Assembly: GCA_937901255.1 (NCBI GenBank)
Contig: CALCHN010000066.1
Coordinates: forward strand, 1 to 64,000
Direction of reading: 5' to 3'
From: an uncultured Flavobacteriales bacterium
GTDB lineage: Bacteria > Bacteroidota > Bacteroidia > Flavobacteriales_E > Vicingaceae
DNA length: 64,000 bases
Under the pieces are notes generated by a model, which did no database searches, was not told the DNA's origin, and saw only the letters and a program-made list of their open reading frames with translations. The position numbers and the translations under genes were made by a program. Below, in pieces: positions 1 through 7,252 of the stretch. Numbering within the stretch: the first letter of the stretch is position 1; each line of letters begins with the position of its first letter.

Positions 1-190
1 TACATAAAATATTTTTGTTGAAATTATTCTAACTGAAATACAGATAGTTATAAAAAAAAGTAGTTCTAAAACCTTCACTTTTACTTTTTAGAGGCTATTT
101 ACTCATACGAGGTTAGTACTACTAAGTACAAAGTACAAAATTCAAAAGTGAAACATAAATACACTTTATAATAAACAAAAACTAAAACGG

Positions 191-364
191 ATGAATACAA
201 CATTATTAACTTACAGCTTTATGTTCCTAACATTTATCATTATTGTGATATTAATTTTACGAAAAACCGATAACGATAAAATTAAAGAAATCGGAAACTT
301 TTTAAAAAAGGTATTGCCTACAATCCCGATAACTAAAATAGTAGAATTGTTACAGAAAAAATAA
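191..364 (+). CDS. Small single-pass membrane protein (57 aa)
   Basis: An ATG at 191 opens a 57-codon frame ending in TAA at 362-364. The first 23 residues after the start are strongly hydrophobic (roughly residues 7-23) and end in an Arg-Lys, which fits one N-terminal membrane anchor with a short charged cytoplasmic tail. The tail contains a Pro-x-x-Pro stretch and ends in Lys-Lys. Coding is supported only by this clean hydrophobic/charged pattern and by the lack of a better use of the segment. I do not recognise a family. It stands alone: the next convincing gene is 880 bp away. Confidence 0.4.
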   Translation: MNTTLLTYSFMFLTFIIIVILILRKTDNDKIKEIGNFLKKVLPTIPITKIVELLQKK

Positions 365-548
365 GACTATGTTACTTTATCACAGACCAAGCGGAGAAAT
401 ATGCTTTATCACTTGTACAAGCTGAGTGCATCCGCTTGACATCAATTTTAATGATTGATAAACTAGCAAGAAGTCAGAAAATTGAAAGTCAAAAGCAAAA
501 GTTTATCATTCATTAAAATAGATGATAACAACCGCAGGGCGTTAGTTC

Positions 549-566
549 TTTGCTTGAAAAAGCAAA
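549..566. repeat. Short perfect hairpin with GAAA loop
   Basis: TTTGCTT (549-555) and AAGCAAA (560-566) are perfectly complementary around a GAAA tetraloop. There is no T-tract, so a terminator is unlikely. It sits 40 bp before the larger palindrome at 609-702 and may be part of the same structured region. Confidence 0.4.
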
Positions 567-608
567 TGCAAACACTTACCGAGAGCGTAAGAAAATGCGG
601 CTATTTTG

Positions 609-702
609 CATAATGTACATTATAACTGACATTTTTTATCTAAAATCAAACAAATAGACAACTTCAAAAAATGTGCGTAGCGAACTTATAATGCACATTA
701 TG
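609..702. repeat. Long imperfect palindrome, dif/attC-like arms
   Basis: The outer arms 609-625 and 686-702 are complementary at 16 of 17 positions. An inner pair, ACATTTTTT (629-637) and AAAAAATGT (666-674), is perfect. A single strand would fold into a two-part hairpin with a loop of about 28 nt. Each outer arm is itself close to a palindrome: ATAATGTACATTAT is perfect and ATAATGCACATTAT has the central pair changed. The arms resemble XerC/XerD half-sites around a 6-bp centre (compare the E. coli dif core CATAA-TGTATA-TTATG). The overall architecture of two inverted simple sites is also like an integron attC. Identity is uncertain. Confidence 0.5.
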
Positions 703-919
703 TAACTTAGCTTAGGTTTAAGTTTTTTAGAGCGATTAAAGGCGTTTTTAGCTCTTTATTTTTGGCTTTTAACATCAAGTTAAGCAATCACACCTAAAAA
801 CAAAAAGAATGTGCTAAAAACAGCGTAAGAAAGAAAAACTTAAAAGCAGCGAAAGAGAGCGGAATAAAAAACCAAAGAAGGGATATAAAAGCTTGGTTTT
901 TTGTGAGGCAGAAATCTAT

Positions 920-1006
920 TAGGCAAGGTGGGCGTTTGTGTGGTACACAAATTATAGGCAAGGTGGGCATTTTGGTATTACAAATTTTATAGGCAAGGTG
1001 GGCGTT
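920..1006. repeat. Three direct repeats at exact 35-bp period
   Basis: The 17-bp motif TAGGCAAGGTGGGCGTT occurs at 920, 955 (one change, ..GCATT) and 990. The 18-bp spacers differ in sequence. The first spacer region forms a perfect 7-bp stem (TTTGTGT/ACACAAA) around GGT, and the other two keep weaker inverted symmetry. With three units only and G-rich repeats, this is not a convincing CRISPR array. A terminator-like hairpin follows 70 bp downstream, so a short repeat-containing transcript is possible. Confidence 0.55.
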
Positions 1007-1075
1007 GTTGGTTGCCACACAAAAAAAAGTACTAAAAAAGAGAAAAAAGAGGCGTATATATAACATGCCTCGCCA

Positions 1076-1100
1076 AGTCCCAAAGTTGGGACTATTTTTT
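1076..1100 (+). terminator. Rho-independent terminator-like hairpin
   Basis: AGTCCCA (1076-1082) and TGGGACT (1087-1093) form a perfect 7-bp stem with a 4-nt loop, followed by A and six T (1095-1100). It would end a plus-strand transcript coming from the 35-bp repeat region. No protein gene lies directly upstream on this strand. Confidence 0.55.
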
Positions 1101-1243
1101 AAGCAAAAAACGCTTTAACCCTTTATAAACACTAGCTTTTATGAAAATTTATTAAAAAATGTCGTTTTTGAAGGGTGCGTAAAGCTAAAATAAGCCTGTT
1201 TTTTACTTGTAATTAAAAGAAAAAAAGTATTTTAGTAGCTTAA

Positions 1244-2287
1244 ATGGGATGCCTAAAATTATCATATTACGAACAGGGAAGAGCTTTAGAAGTGAATCCA
1301 ATTTTTTTTACAAGTGCTGTAGAAAAGAAAAGTTATGCTTCAAAAAATTGCCTGAGTTCCTCTACCTACGGTTTTAATGGGATGATGAACGATAATGAGA
1401 TTAAGAACAATGGAAACAGTGTAGATTTTGGTGCAAGAATGTATGACCCAAGATTGGGAAGGTGGTTTGCGGTTGACCCTTATTTCAGTTTATACACTCC
1501 AATTTCTCCTTATGCTTTTGCATTAAATAATCCCATATTGTTTAGAGATACTGATGGAAGAGTTGTTATAGGATTAGATGGGAATCCTGTTACATTTGAA
1601 ATGTTAGATAATGGGCAAATTATTTGGTCGGCAAATGTTACAAAAGATATCAAAATGATAGGAGAAGCAATGATAAAAACTCCACTAGGAAAAGATGCTT
1701 TTATTGCAATGCAAGAAATGCCCACTAAAATTACTTTGATAGCTGTTAAAGGTAAACATGATGCAGCTGGTGAAACATATGGAACAGGAAAAGTAAAGTA
1801 TAAAGGGGAAAAATATTTCAAATCAGCTAATATTTATTTTTATTTAGATGTTATAGCTGATGAGAAGAATAAATATGAAGGAAATGTTGAAGAAGGAATA
1901 AACGCAACTGGAGTTCATGAAAGATGGCATTTAGACCCTAATCAAATTAAGTTAGACAAAAAATTTGCTGGAAAATTTGAGACGAAAAAAAATAAGGAGA
2001 AAATGTGGTTTTATGAAAGGTTGCCATATAATGCAGAGTATAGTGCGAGAGAGCAGTATCGGGATATGTTTACTACAAACAGTGCGGATAATTGGAAAAT
2101 AGGATATGAGAAAATGACTGATAGTGAGGGAATCAGGAAACCTGCATATTTTGGGTTAAACAGTAATGGAACATTTAAGCACATGGAATATATAACTCCA
2201 CGTACTATAGATGATGCAATAAGAGTTGCGAGGACTATATACAGTCTTACCATAAAGCCTATCAAATCAGCTCCAAGATTTAAATAA
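1244..2287 (+). CDS. Orphan RHS-core protein with HExxH toxin-like tail
   Basis: This 347-aa protein begins with the MGCLKLSYY start typical of short RHS orphans in Bacteroidetes. Residues about 43-105 carry the end of an RHS core (YGFNG..., DFGARMYDPRLGRWFAVDP and an NNP...D-DG ending). The rest is the variable tail. It contains GVHERWH, with H225-E226-x-x-H229 matching the HExxH zinc-metallopeptidase pattern, followed by an acidic/aromatic segment. The N-terminal shell of about 1000 residues that full RHS toxins carry is missing, so this is a displaced tip or a remnant. A YwqK-like lipoprotein follows after 24 bp and could be its immunity protein. The peptidase activity is inferred from one motif only. 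Confidence 0.75.
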   Translation: MGCLKLSYYEQGRALEVNPIFFTSAVEKKSYASKNCLSSSTYGFNGMMNDNEIKNNGNSVDFGARMYDPRLGRWFAVDPYFSLYTPISPYAFALNNPILFRDTDGRVVIGLDGNPVTFEMLDNGQIIWSANVTKDIKMIGEAMIKTPLGKDAFIAMQEMPTKITLIAVKGKHDAAGETYGTGKVKYKGEKYFKSANIYFYLDVIADEKNKYEGNVEEGINATGVHERWHLDPNQIKLDKKFAGKFETKKNKEKMWFYERLPYNAEYSAREQYRDMFTTNSADNWKIGYEKMTDSEGIRKPAYFGLNSNGTFKHMEYITPRTIDDAIRVARTIYSLTIKPIKSAPRFK

Positions 2288-2311
2288 AAAACTACAAACT
2301 ATAATTGTGAT

Positions 2312-2641
2312 ATGAGAAAAAATCATTTAATTTTTATATCGGTATTGGTGATACTAATATCATGCAGCGTTCCAAAAATCAACACTTACAATACAAATGC
2401 TGAAAAAGAAGGAATATGGGTAGAACTCTATGGAAATGGTAATATAAAAGAACTAACAACATTCAAAAATGGCAAGAAAAATGGAATTTATATTTATTAT
2501 AGTGAATCAGGAGAAATTTTAACAAAAGGAAACTTTAAAAATGATAAGACTGTAGGAAAGTGGATGATTTATGATAAAGAAACAAAAACAAAACATATCA
2601 TTAATAAAAATAAAACAATACCAAATCCACCACAATGGTAA
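2312..2641 (+). CDS. YwqK-like MORN-repeat lipoprotein
   Basis: A 109-aa protein with a lipoprotein signal: basic start, hydrophobic stretch and a Leu-Ile-Ser-Cys lipobox with Cys18. The mature part has MORN-like repeats (GIWVELYGNGNIKELTTF, NGIYIYYSESGEILTKGNF, GKWMIYD), the pattern of the YwqK family, which is often annotated as antitoxin or immunity. It lies 24 bp after the orphan RHS tip on the same strand, so a toxin/immunity pairing is the natural reading, with the lipoprotein in the periplasm or on a membrane surface. Similar MORN proteins occur at 13797 and 27728. The immunity role is inferred from position. Confidence 0.75.
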   Translation: MRKNHLIFISVLVILISCSVPKINTYNTNAEKEGIWVELYGNGNIKELTTFKNGKKNGIYIYYSESGEILTKGNFKNDKTVGKWMIYDKETKTKHIINKNKTIPNPPQW

Positions 2642-2701
2642 GTAGAGGGTAGAGTTACAATTATCAGGTAATAAAAAATAAAAAAGCCACAACGCAAGTT
2701 G

Positions 2702-2919
2702 GGTAGTGTTACTATTTATCTGGTTTTTGAAAATAAAAACATGGTAGTGTTACTATTTATCTGGTTTTTAAAAACAAAAGTGTAACTATTTGATAATTAA
2801 GATAAAGATAAAACAAAAAATTAAAAATGCAGAGGTATAAAAGTAAGTTTAGGGCAAAAAAGATGGTTTAAATCGCTTCTAAATCCATTTGTATCGTTTA
2901 AGTGTTACTCTTTATCTGG
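2702..2919. repeat. Repeated GTGTTACTATTTATCTGG motif
   Basis: GGTAGTGTTACTATTTATCT with a trailing GGTTTTT occurs at 2702 and again at 2743 (41-bp period). A third, shorter copy (GTGTTACTCTTTATCTGG) lies at 2901-2918. They lie just before the IS1-family transposase and may be left ends of that element, either nested or decayed. The region right of the transposase (about 3745-3764) has only weak inverted similarity, so the element ends are not settled. The 299 bp between 2641 and the transposase region hold nothing else obvious. Confidence 0.5.
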
Positions 2920-2989
2920 TAAAATTCTCTGTAAGCTTTATTGAGACTAAAGTACAACAAAATAAAAATACATTTTTTTAGTAGTTCTA

Positions 2990-3044
2990 CATCGCTGTTT
3001 GTAGCTTGTAGCTACAAACCGAATCAACTTTCCTATTTTTTTTC
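2990..3044 (+). repeat. REP-like hairpin, copy 1
   Basis: GTTTGTAGCT (2997-3006) and AGCTACAAAC (3010-3019) form a perfect 10-bp stem with a TGT loop, preceded by CATCGCT. A conserved tail (GAATCAACTTTCC and a T-run) follows. The same 29-bp block recurs at 3773-3801, and the tail recurs next to the Y1 transposase at 5619-5643. This is the layout expected of a REP sequence mobilised by a REP-associated tyrosine transposase. Confidence 0.7.
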
Positions 3045-3102
3045 AAAACAAACCACTTCAAAATCCCTACATTTATTTTATCACACCAACACTCCATATA
3101 CA

Positions 3103-3744
3103 ATGAAATGCAACTACTGTAAACAAAAGTGTACAAAACAAGGAAAGCAAAAAAATGGCAAACAAAAGTACAGATGCAAAAGCTGTTGTAAATACCAACA
3201 ACAACACTACAACAAAAAAGTTCCTGACCAATCCATTATCAATTTACTAAAAGAAGGCTGCGGCATAAGAAGCATATCAAGGTTACTAGCCATTTCTCCC
3301 ACCACCACTATGCGGAGAATACTCACCATTTCAAATCAAATAAAAAGACCTTTAATAGTAAAAGGTAAAATATACGAAGTAGATGAATTATGCACTTACA
3401 TAGGCAATAAAAGTAGAAAAAGATGGGTAGCCTATAGTTTAAGAAAAGACACGAAAGAAGTAGTCAATTTTGCAGTAGGAACACGAACAAAACGAACATT
3501 ACAACAAATTGTAAATAGTTTGTTACTATCAGAAGCAAAAACAATCTACACCGATAAACTGAATATTTATAAAAGCCTGATACCACCAGCAATTCACTGT
3601 AGCAGACAATATAAAATAAATCACATCGAAAGAAAAAACTTGACCTTAAGAACGCACTTAAAAAGATTAAACAGAAGAACAATTTGTTTTTCAAAAAGCT
3701 TGGTAATGCTTACAGCATGTTTAAATATTTACTTTTGGGGATAA
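3103..3744 (+). CDS. IS1-family transposase
   Basis: The ATG at 3103 is preferred to the upstream TTG at 2941 because the family domain begins right there, giving 213 aa. The N-terminus is an InsA-like zinc ribbon (C3-x2-C6...C-x2-C, with KYRCKSCCKY) and an HTH segment (GIRSISRLLAISPTTTMRRI). The C-terminal half is InsB-like: VDELCTYIGNK, GTRTKRT, YTD and HIERKNLTLRTHLKRL are IS1 DDE signatures. InsA and InsB parts are in one frame, so no programmed frameshift is needed. The gene is bracketed by two REP-like hairpins (2990 and 3773). The element boundaries are uncertain, and no clear target duplication was found. Confidence 0.85.
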   Translation: MKCNYCKQKCTKQGKQKNGKQKYRCKSCCKYQQQHYNKKVPDQSIINLLKEGCGIRSISRLLAISPTTTMRRILTISNQIKRPLIVKGKIYEVDELCTYIGNKSRKRWVAYSLRKDTKEVVNFAVGTRTKRTLQQIVNSLLLSEAKTIYTDKLNIYKSLIPPAIHCSRQYKINHIERKNLTLRTHLKRLNRRTICFSKSLVMLTACLNIYFWG

Positions 3745-3772
3745 GTAAGATAGTTTAACTCAAAATCAATTC

Positions 3773-3801
3773 ATCGCTGTTTGTAGCTTGTAGCTACAAA
3801 C
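3773..3801 (+). repeat. REP-like hairpin, copy 2
   Basis: Identical over 29 bp to the hairpin at 2991-3019: stem GTTTGTAGCT (3779-3788), TGT loop, AGCTACAAAC (3792-3801). It lies in the same orientation as copy 1, about 780 bp away, just after the IS1 transposase stop. The two copies therefore flank the transposase as direct repeats. The tail after this copy is only partly conserved. Confidence 0.7.
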
Positions 3802-3999
3802 AGAATCATTTTCCTTATTTATCACACAATCAATGCCATCTTAAATAATTATTTTTTATAAACTTTATCTCATTTCACTTTTTTTTATCACTTTTATAAT
3901 TTAAAAATCACACTTCACATAACATTATTTTAGTCCTCTTATACTTAACCTTTATCTTAAATGTATTTGGAAAGAGAATAAAAACAGTTTAAATTAAGT

Positions 4000-5262
4000 A
4001 TGAATAGTAATAAAGATACCCGATTTTTCCAAAATTATAACACTTGGACAGATGGCAATGAACTAAGATTTGCTAATTTATCCAATCAACGAGTAGTTCC
4101 TGAATTTATCAATTCTATAAAACGCTTACATTTAAAATTTAAGCATAAAAAAATTAAATTAAATTTTGAAGAGATTGATACTATCTATCCTTTTCCTACT
4201 ACGGCTATTTCAGGTTGTATTCATTATTTTAGAAATAAGTATAACATTGAATTTGAATTTCTGAATACTCCTAAATATCTTAATAAAATTCAATTTAAAA
4301 ATCCAACACCTGTTGATGTAGCTAAAATTAATCGACATACTGATTGTTTAGATAGAATTTGGATGTTTAGCAATTCTGATCAAGTACATACCTTAGTAAA
4401 TGGTCTTTTAGCAAATATAAGAACAGCAATTGAATGTGAGCCTGGAGTAATTGATGCTTGTACTTGGGGGTTAAATGAAATTATGGACAATGTTATTCAA
4501 CATTCGGAGTCTGATTGTGGTTTTATTATGGCTGCAGTACATAAAAAAACAAAATATATTAGTATTTGTATTTTTGATTATGGAATAGGTATTTATAAAT
4601 CTCTTAAAAATTCGGGAAACCATAAACCTAAGAGTGCCCCAGATGCTATCTCTCTTGCTGTACAAGAAGGTGTAACAAGGGACAAGAGTGTTGGTCAAGG
4701 TAATGGTATGTGGGGATTATATAATATCGTTAATTTAAATACTGGTATAATGACTATAATTTCTGGAAAAGGTGGTTTAGGACTTAATAAAGGAGATATG
4801 AAAACATTTAAACAAATTCAAATGCTAAGCAATGAACAACAAGCTACAACTGTAAGCTTTAATTTGAATTTGAGTAAAAATATATCGATAAAAGATGCTT
4901 TAGGAGGACATGAATTGGTTGATATGTATATTGAGAATATGGAGGATGAACATGAAAGAGTTATTTTTAAAATAGCCGATGCTTCTTCTGGTACAGGAAC
5001 AAGGCAATCAGGGTTGAAATTAAAAAATGAAGTGATTAATTTATATAAAAAAGCGAAAAAGCCCGTATTAATAGATTTTGCTGAAATAGGTATTATTTCT
5101 TCCTCTTTTGCTGATGAATTTATCGGAAAAATGGTAATCGATTTAGGTTTTTTTCAATTTCAACAAATTTTTACCTTAATTAATATGAATAGTACAATAC
5201 AAACTATTGTTCAACGTTCTTTAAGTCAACGAATGGCGGAGTCAATAAAAGGGAAAAAATAA
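4000..5262 (+). CDS. GHKL ATPase with STAS-like C-terminal domain
   Basis: A 420-aa soluble protein. The central part carries GHKL ATP-binding motifs: an N-box (WGLNEIMDNVIQHSES, about residues 156-171), a G1 box (FDYGIGI, about 191-197) and a G2 box (VGQGNGMWGL, about 229-238). About residues 320-410 resemble the STAS-like DUF4325 fold (VLIDFAEIGIISSSFADEFIG). The first 100 residues look like another STAS-like half. Such proteins are thought to act as anti-sigma-like or signalling ATPases; the partner is unknown. No histidine-kinase phosphoacceptor or membrane segment is present. It stands alone between the IS1 element and the small-RNA candidate. Confidence 0.75.
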   Translation: MNSNKDTRFFQNYNTWTDGNELRFANLSNQRVVPEFINSIKRLHLKFKHKKIKLNFEEIDTIYPFPTTAISGCIHYFRNKYNIEFEFLNTPKYLNKIQFKNPTPVDVAKINRHTDCLDRIWMFSNSDQVHTLVNGLLANIRTAIECEPGVIDACTWGLNEIMDNVIQHSESDCGFIMAAVHKKTKYISICIFDYGIGIYKSLKNSGNHKPKSAPDAISLAVQEGVTRDKSVGQGNGMWGLYNIVNLNTGIMTIISGKGGLGLNKGDMKTFKQIQMLSNEQQATTVSFNLNLSKNISIKDALGGHELVDMYIENMEDEHERVIFKIADASSGTGTRQSGLKLKNEVINLYKKAKKPVLIDFAEIGIISSSFADEFIGKMVIDLGFFQFQQIFTLINMNSTIQTIVQRSLSQRMAESIKGKK

Positions 5263-5276
5263 AATAAATTTAAAAC

Positions 5277-5308
5277 TTGTCATTTATGACAAAAAATTAA
5301 TACTTTTG
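5277..5308 (+). promoter_or_regulatory. Bacteroidetes-type promoter
   Basis: TTG (5277-5279) and TACTTTTG (5301-5308) match the Bacteroidetes -33 TTG / -7 TAnnTTTG consensus with 21 bp between them. The same 21-bp spacing is seen at the queD promoter. The start of transcription is expected around 5314-5316, exactly where a structured region begins. Confidence 0.7.
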
Positions 5309-5314
5309 TACTCT

Positions 5315-5423
5315 CGATTTTCAAAAGAGATGATATGTTTTTATTAAAACTTCTCTGAAAATCAGAAATTGTGGCTACTAAAAATTAAAATAAAGGCTCA
5401 CCATTAGGTGGGCCTTGTTTATT
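5315..5423 (+). ncRNA. Candidate structured small RNA, about 110 nt
   Basis: A consensus promoter lies directly upstream and a rho-independent terminator ends the unit. The 5' part folds into a hairpin: GATTTTCA (5316-5323) with TGAAAATC (5356-5363), and after a 3-nt bulge GAGA (5327-5330) with TCTC (5352-5355). A single-stranded, A-rich linker (about 5364-5394) follows, then the terminator. No open frame of useful length is present. I do not recognise it as 6S, tmRNA, SRP or RNase P RNA. It may be a trans-acting sRNA, or the leader of a gene that has been lost. Confidence 0.55.
5395..5423 (+). terminator. Rho-independent terminator of the small RNA
   Basis: GGCTCACC (5395-5402) pairs with GGTGGGCC (5407-5414) around an ATTA loop, with one G-T wobble. 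A T-rich tract (TTGTTTATT, 5415-5423) follows. It is G+C-rich in an A+T-rich setting, so it stands out. Confidence 0.8.
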
Positions 5424-5600
5424 TAATCTAATTCGGATATATTTACTTTAATTGTATAGACTAATCATTTGATAATTTTTCGGAACTACTTAGATGATGG
5501 TAGTCTTTGTTTTATTGTTATAATTTATTTCCAAAAACCTTAAAATCACACTAGTAAATTGTACTTTTTTAGTTCGAATATTTGAAATTTTCTAAAAACT

Positions 5601-5643
5601 GCTGTACGTAGCTACAAACCAAATCAACTTTTCTATTTTTTTT
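5601..5643. repeat. Decayed REP copy 3, beside the Y1 transposase
   Basis: GCTG..GTAGCTACAAAC (5601-5619) keeps the right half of the REP hairpin found at 2991 and 3773. The tail AAATCAACTTTTCTATTTTT (5621 on) nearly matches the tail of copy 1. It ends at the stop codon of the REP-associated transposase, the usual place for a cognate REP. The rest of 5424-5600 is A+T-rich with nothing else recognised. Confidence 0.6.
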
Positions 5644-6190
5644 ACACAATCAACTCCACCTCAATCAACCCAACTTCACCGGAATAATTTTTAGCACTAC
5701 TATACAAATATTCCTCAGGCTTTTCTACCCAACCCGCCTCCACAGGATTATTGTGAATGTAGTTCATTTTTTGATCAGTAAAATGGTTGGTATGTAACTC
5801 TATAGGATGATTGCTTTGTTTCCAGAACTGATACGTTTTATTTCTGGAATTAGCTAATCCCTTTCGTTCAAACAAAGGAAGCATCCATTCACGTCTGCTT
5901 TCAGGTTCTTCGTGTATCGCCTCAATAATTTTTTTACTCGTATAAGATTTGAATTCCCTAACCGTATCGCTTAGTTTGCCAGTTTTACTGGAGAGAATAC
6001 AATGTACATGATTACTCATAATCACATACGAATGAATAACCAGCTTTTTTTCCTTTTGGCAATGTTCCAAACTATCAAGAATAATGTCTTTGTAACGCTT
6101 TCTGGTAAAAACATCAATCCAATCAATTACCGTAAACGTAAAATAGTGCTTAGCATATTGGTTTCTTATTTTATAACCTCCAACCGACAT
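5642..6190 (-). CDS. REP-associated tyrosine transposase (RAYT)
   Basis: A 182-aa Y1/HUH nuclease-like protein of the IS200-related RAYT group. It has the HUH motif in SNHVHCIL (about residues 59-66) and a conserved KSYTSKKI segment. The C-terminal NYIHNNPVEAGWVEKPEEYLYSSAKNY is the RAYT signature, with the catalytic Tyr expected in or near YIHNNP. Proteins of this group are proposed to cut and move REP hairpins as single strands. A decayed REP copy touches its 3' end, and two intact copies lie 2-2.6 kb away, which fits. No IS200 ends surround it, as usual for the domesticated group. Confidence 0.9.
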   Translation of the reverse strand: MSVGGYKIRNQYAKHYFTFTVIDWIDVFTRKRYKDIILDSLEHCQKEKKLVIHSYVIMSNHVHCILSSKTGKLSDTVREFKSYTSKKIIEAIHEEPESRREWMLPLFERKGLANSRNKTYQFWKQSNHPIELHTNHFTDQKMNYIHNNPVEAGWVEKPEEYLYSSAKNYSGEVGLIEVELIV

Positions 6191-6332
6191 AAGAATATTA
6201 ATTTATCACAATAAAAATACAAAAATATCTTTCAGAAATAACATGCTTTCTTACCGTTAAAAAAAAAAATGAACCACTTCATTTTTAAAACTTCTGCTAC
6301 TTCTAATTTAGAACTTTACTAAATGCTAAAAA

Positions 6333-6737
6333 ATGAAGAAACATAAAAAGTTAAAAGCCTATTCCATGCTCCAAATTATGGGAGCCATATTAATTGCAGG
6401 CATCCTAACGGCTTTGGCAGTACCATCCATTATGAAAGCTGTTACCAAAGCCAAGCAAGGAGAAGCAAAAACACAATTAGAACATTTGTATTCCTTACAA
6501 CGACTACATTTTTTAGAATTTTCTAAATATTCGCCCGATTTAGAAGAAATAGATTTCGACCAACAAACTTTAGTTACAGAAGAGGGGGGAGCAAGATACA
6601 AAATAGAAATTGTAGAAGCAGGAACTACTACGTTTACCGCCAGAGCAACTGCCGTACAAGATTTTGATGGCGATGGCGTGTTCAATGTTTGGGAAATCAA
6701 CCAGGATAGAAAACTAACAGAAACCATAAAAGATTAA
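6333..6737 (+). CDS. gspG: Major pseudopilin, GspG-like
   Basis: A 134-aa prepilin-like protein opening the secretion operon. A basic leader (MKKHKKLKA) precedes a class III signal and a hydrophobic helix (YSMLQIMGAILIAGILTALAVP), followed by the GspG-like KAKQGEAKTQLEHLYSLQR. Cleavage is expected after Ala9. The residue at mature position +5 is Gln14 rather than the near-universal Glu. Close to the end, DFDGDGVFNVWEI resembles the calcium-binding tail of GspG proteins. It overlaps the peptidase gene by 1 bp. The gspG name rests on position and fold; a minor-pilin role is possible. Confidence 0.8.
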   Translation: MKKHKKLKAYSMLQIMGAILIAGILTALAVPSIMKAVTKAKQGEAKTQLEHLYSLQRLHFLEFSKYSPDLEEIDFDQQTLVTEEGGARYKIEIVEAGTTTFTARATAVQDFDGDGVFNVWEINQDRKLTETIKD

Positions 6738-7252
6738 TGCAGCCTATTTTATTAGCCATATTAATCGCTATTTTATTGGTAGTAGTGTACCAAGATTTTA
6801 AAAGCAGAGCCATCAGCTGGTTCTTAATTCCCTTACTTTTAATGGTGGTGCTTACCAATGGGGTAATGACCATCAACATCAAAGAACTCACCATTTTTTC
6901 AGGAATAAATTTATTGTTAGTGTTGGTTAATCTTTTGGGAGTAACACTTATTATTTCAGTAAAAGAAAAAAGAATTAAAAACATCATCAACAGTTATTTG
7001 GGCTTGGGAGATGTACTTTTCTTTATTGTGTTAACCACCTTGTTTTCTCCCATCAATTTTGTAATATTTTTTATAGGAAGCATTTTTCTAATAACACTAA
7101 TTTATGGAGGAGTAATGCTTTTCCGTAAACAAAAAAACACCTTAATTCCATTAGCAGGAGCAATGAGTTTGGTGTTAATAGCAGTATTGCTTGTGCAGCA
7201 ATTTACCACCTCTTTTAACCTGTATCAAGATTTATTTGTCATTAATGAATGA
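6737..7252 (+). CDS. Prepilin peptidase (A24 family)
   Basis: A 171-aa integral membrane aspartic protease that would trim the leader peptides of the pseudopilins in this operon. The two catalytic aspartates are visible in YQDFKSRAISW (D20) and GLGDVLFF (GxGD), placed between hydrophobic helices; about five or six membrane segments are predicted. The protein lacks the N-terminal cytoplasmic methyltransferase domain of PilD/GspO, so it is the short archaeal/CpaA-like form. It starts at the last base of gspG and overlaps gspE by 8 bp. Confidence 0.9.
   Translation: MQPILLAILIAILLVVVYQDFKSRAISWFLIPLLLMVVLTNGVMTINIKELTIFSGINLLLVLVNLLGVTLIISVKEKRIKNIINSYLGLGDVLFFIVLTTLFSPINFVIFFIGSIFLITLIYGGVMLFRKQKNTLIPLAGAMSLVLIAVLLVQQFTTSFNLYQDLFVINE

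Larger units (their letters stand above)
365..1243. other. Intergenic stretch with several structured repeats
   Basis: About 880 bp without a convincing gene. It holds a perfect 7-bp hairpin with a GAAA loop at 549-566, a long imperfect palindrome at 609-702, three copies of a 17-bp motif at exact 35-bp spacing (920-1006) and a terminator-like hairpin at 1076-1100. A 90-codon minus-strand frame at 794-1066 exists only because the 35-bp repeats happen to stay open. Nothing else protein-like was seen. Confidence 0.6.

Noticed and set aside
920..1006. Mini CRISPR array
   Set aside because: Only three 17-bp repeats with 18-bp spacers that keep common symmetry; no cas genes in the window.
794..1066. 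90-codon minus-strand frame
   Set aside because: It is open only because the 35-bp repeats lack stops in that frame. The product is a run of Phe, Leu and Cys without any protein pattern.
2901..3770. Defined IS1 element with terminal inverted repeats
   Set aside because: GTGTTACTCTTTATCTGG on the left has only weak, gapped similarity to the right side, and no target duplication was found, so exact ends are not reported.
6245..6265. LytTR box upstream of the secretion operon
   Set aside because: A single ACCGTTAAA without a second box at 21 bp and with a mismatch at the last position.
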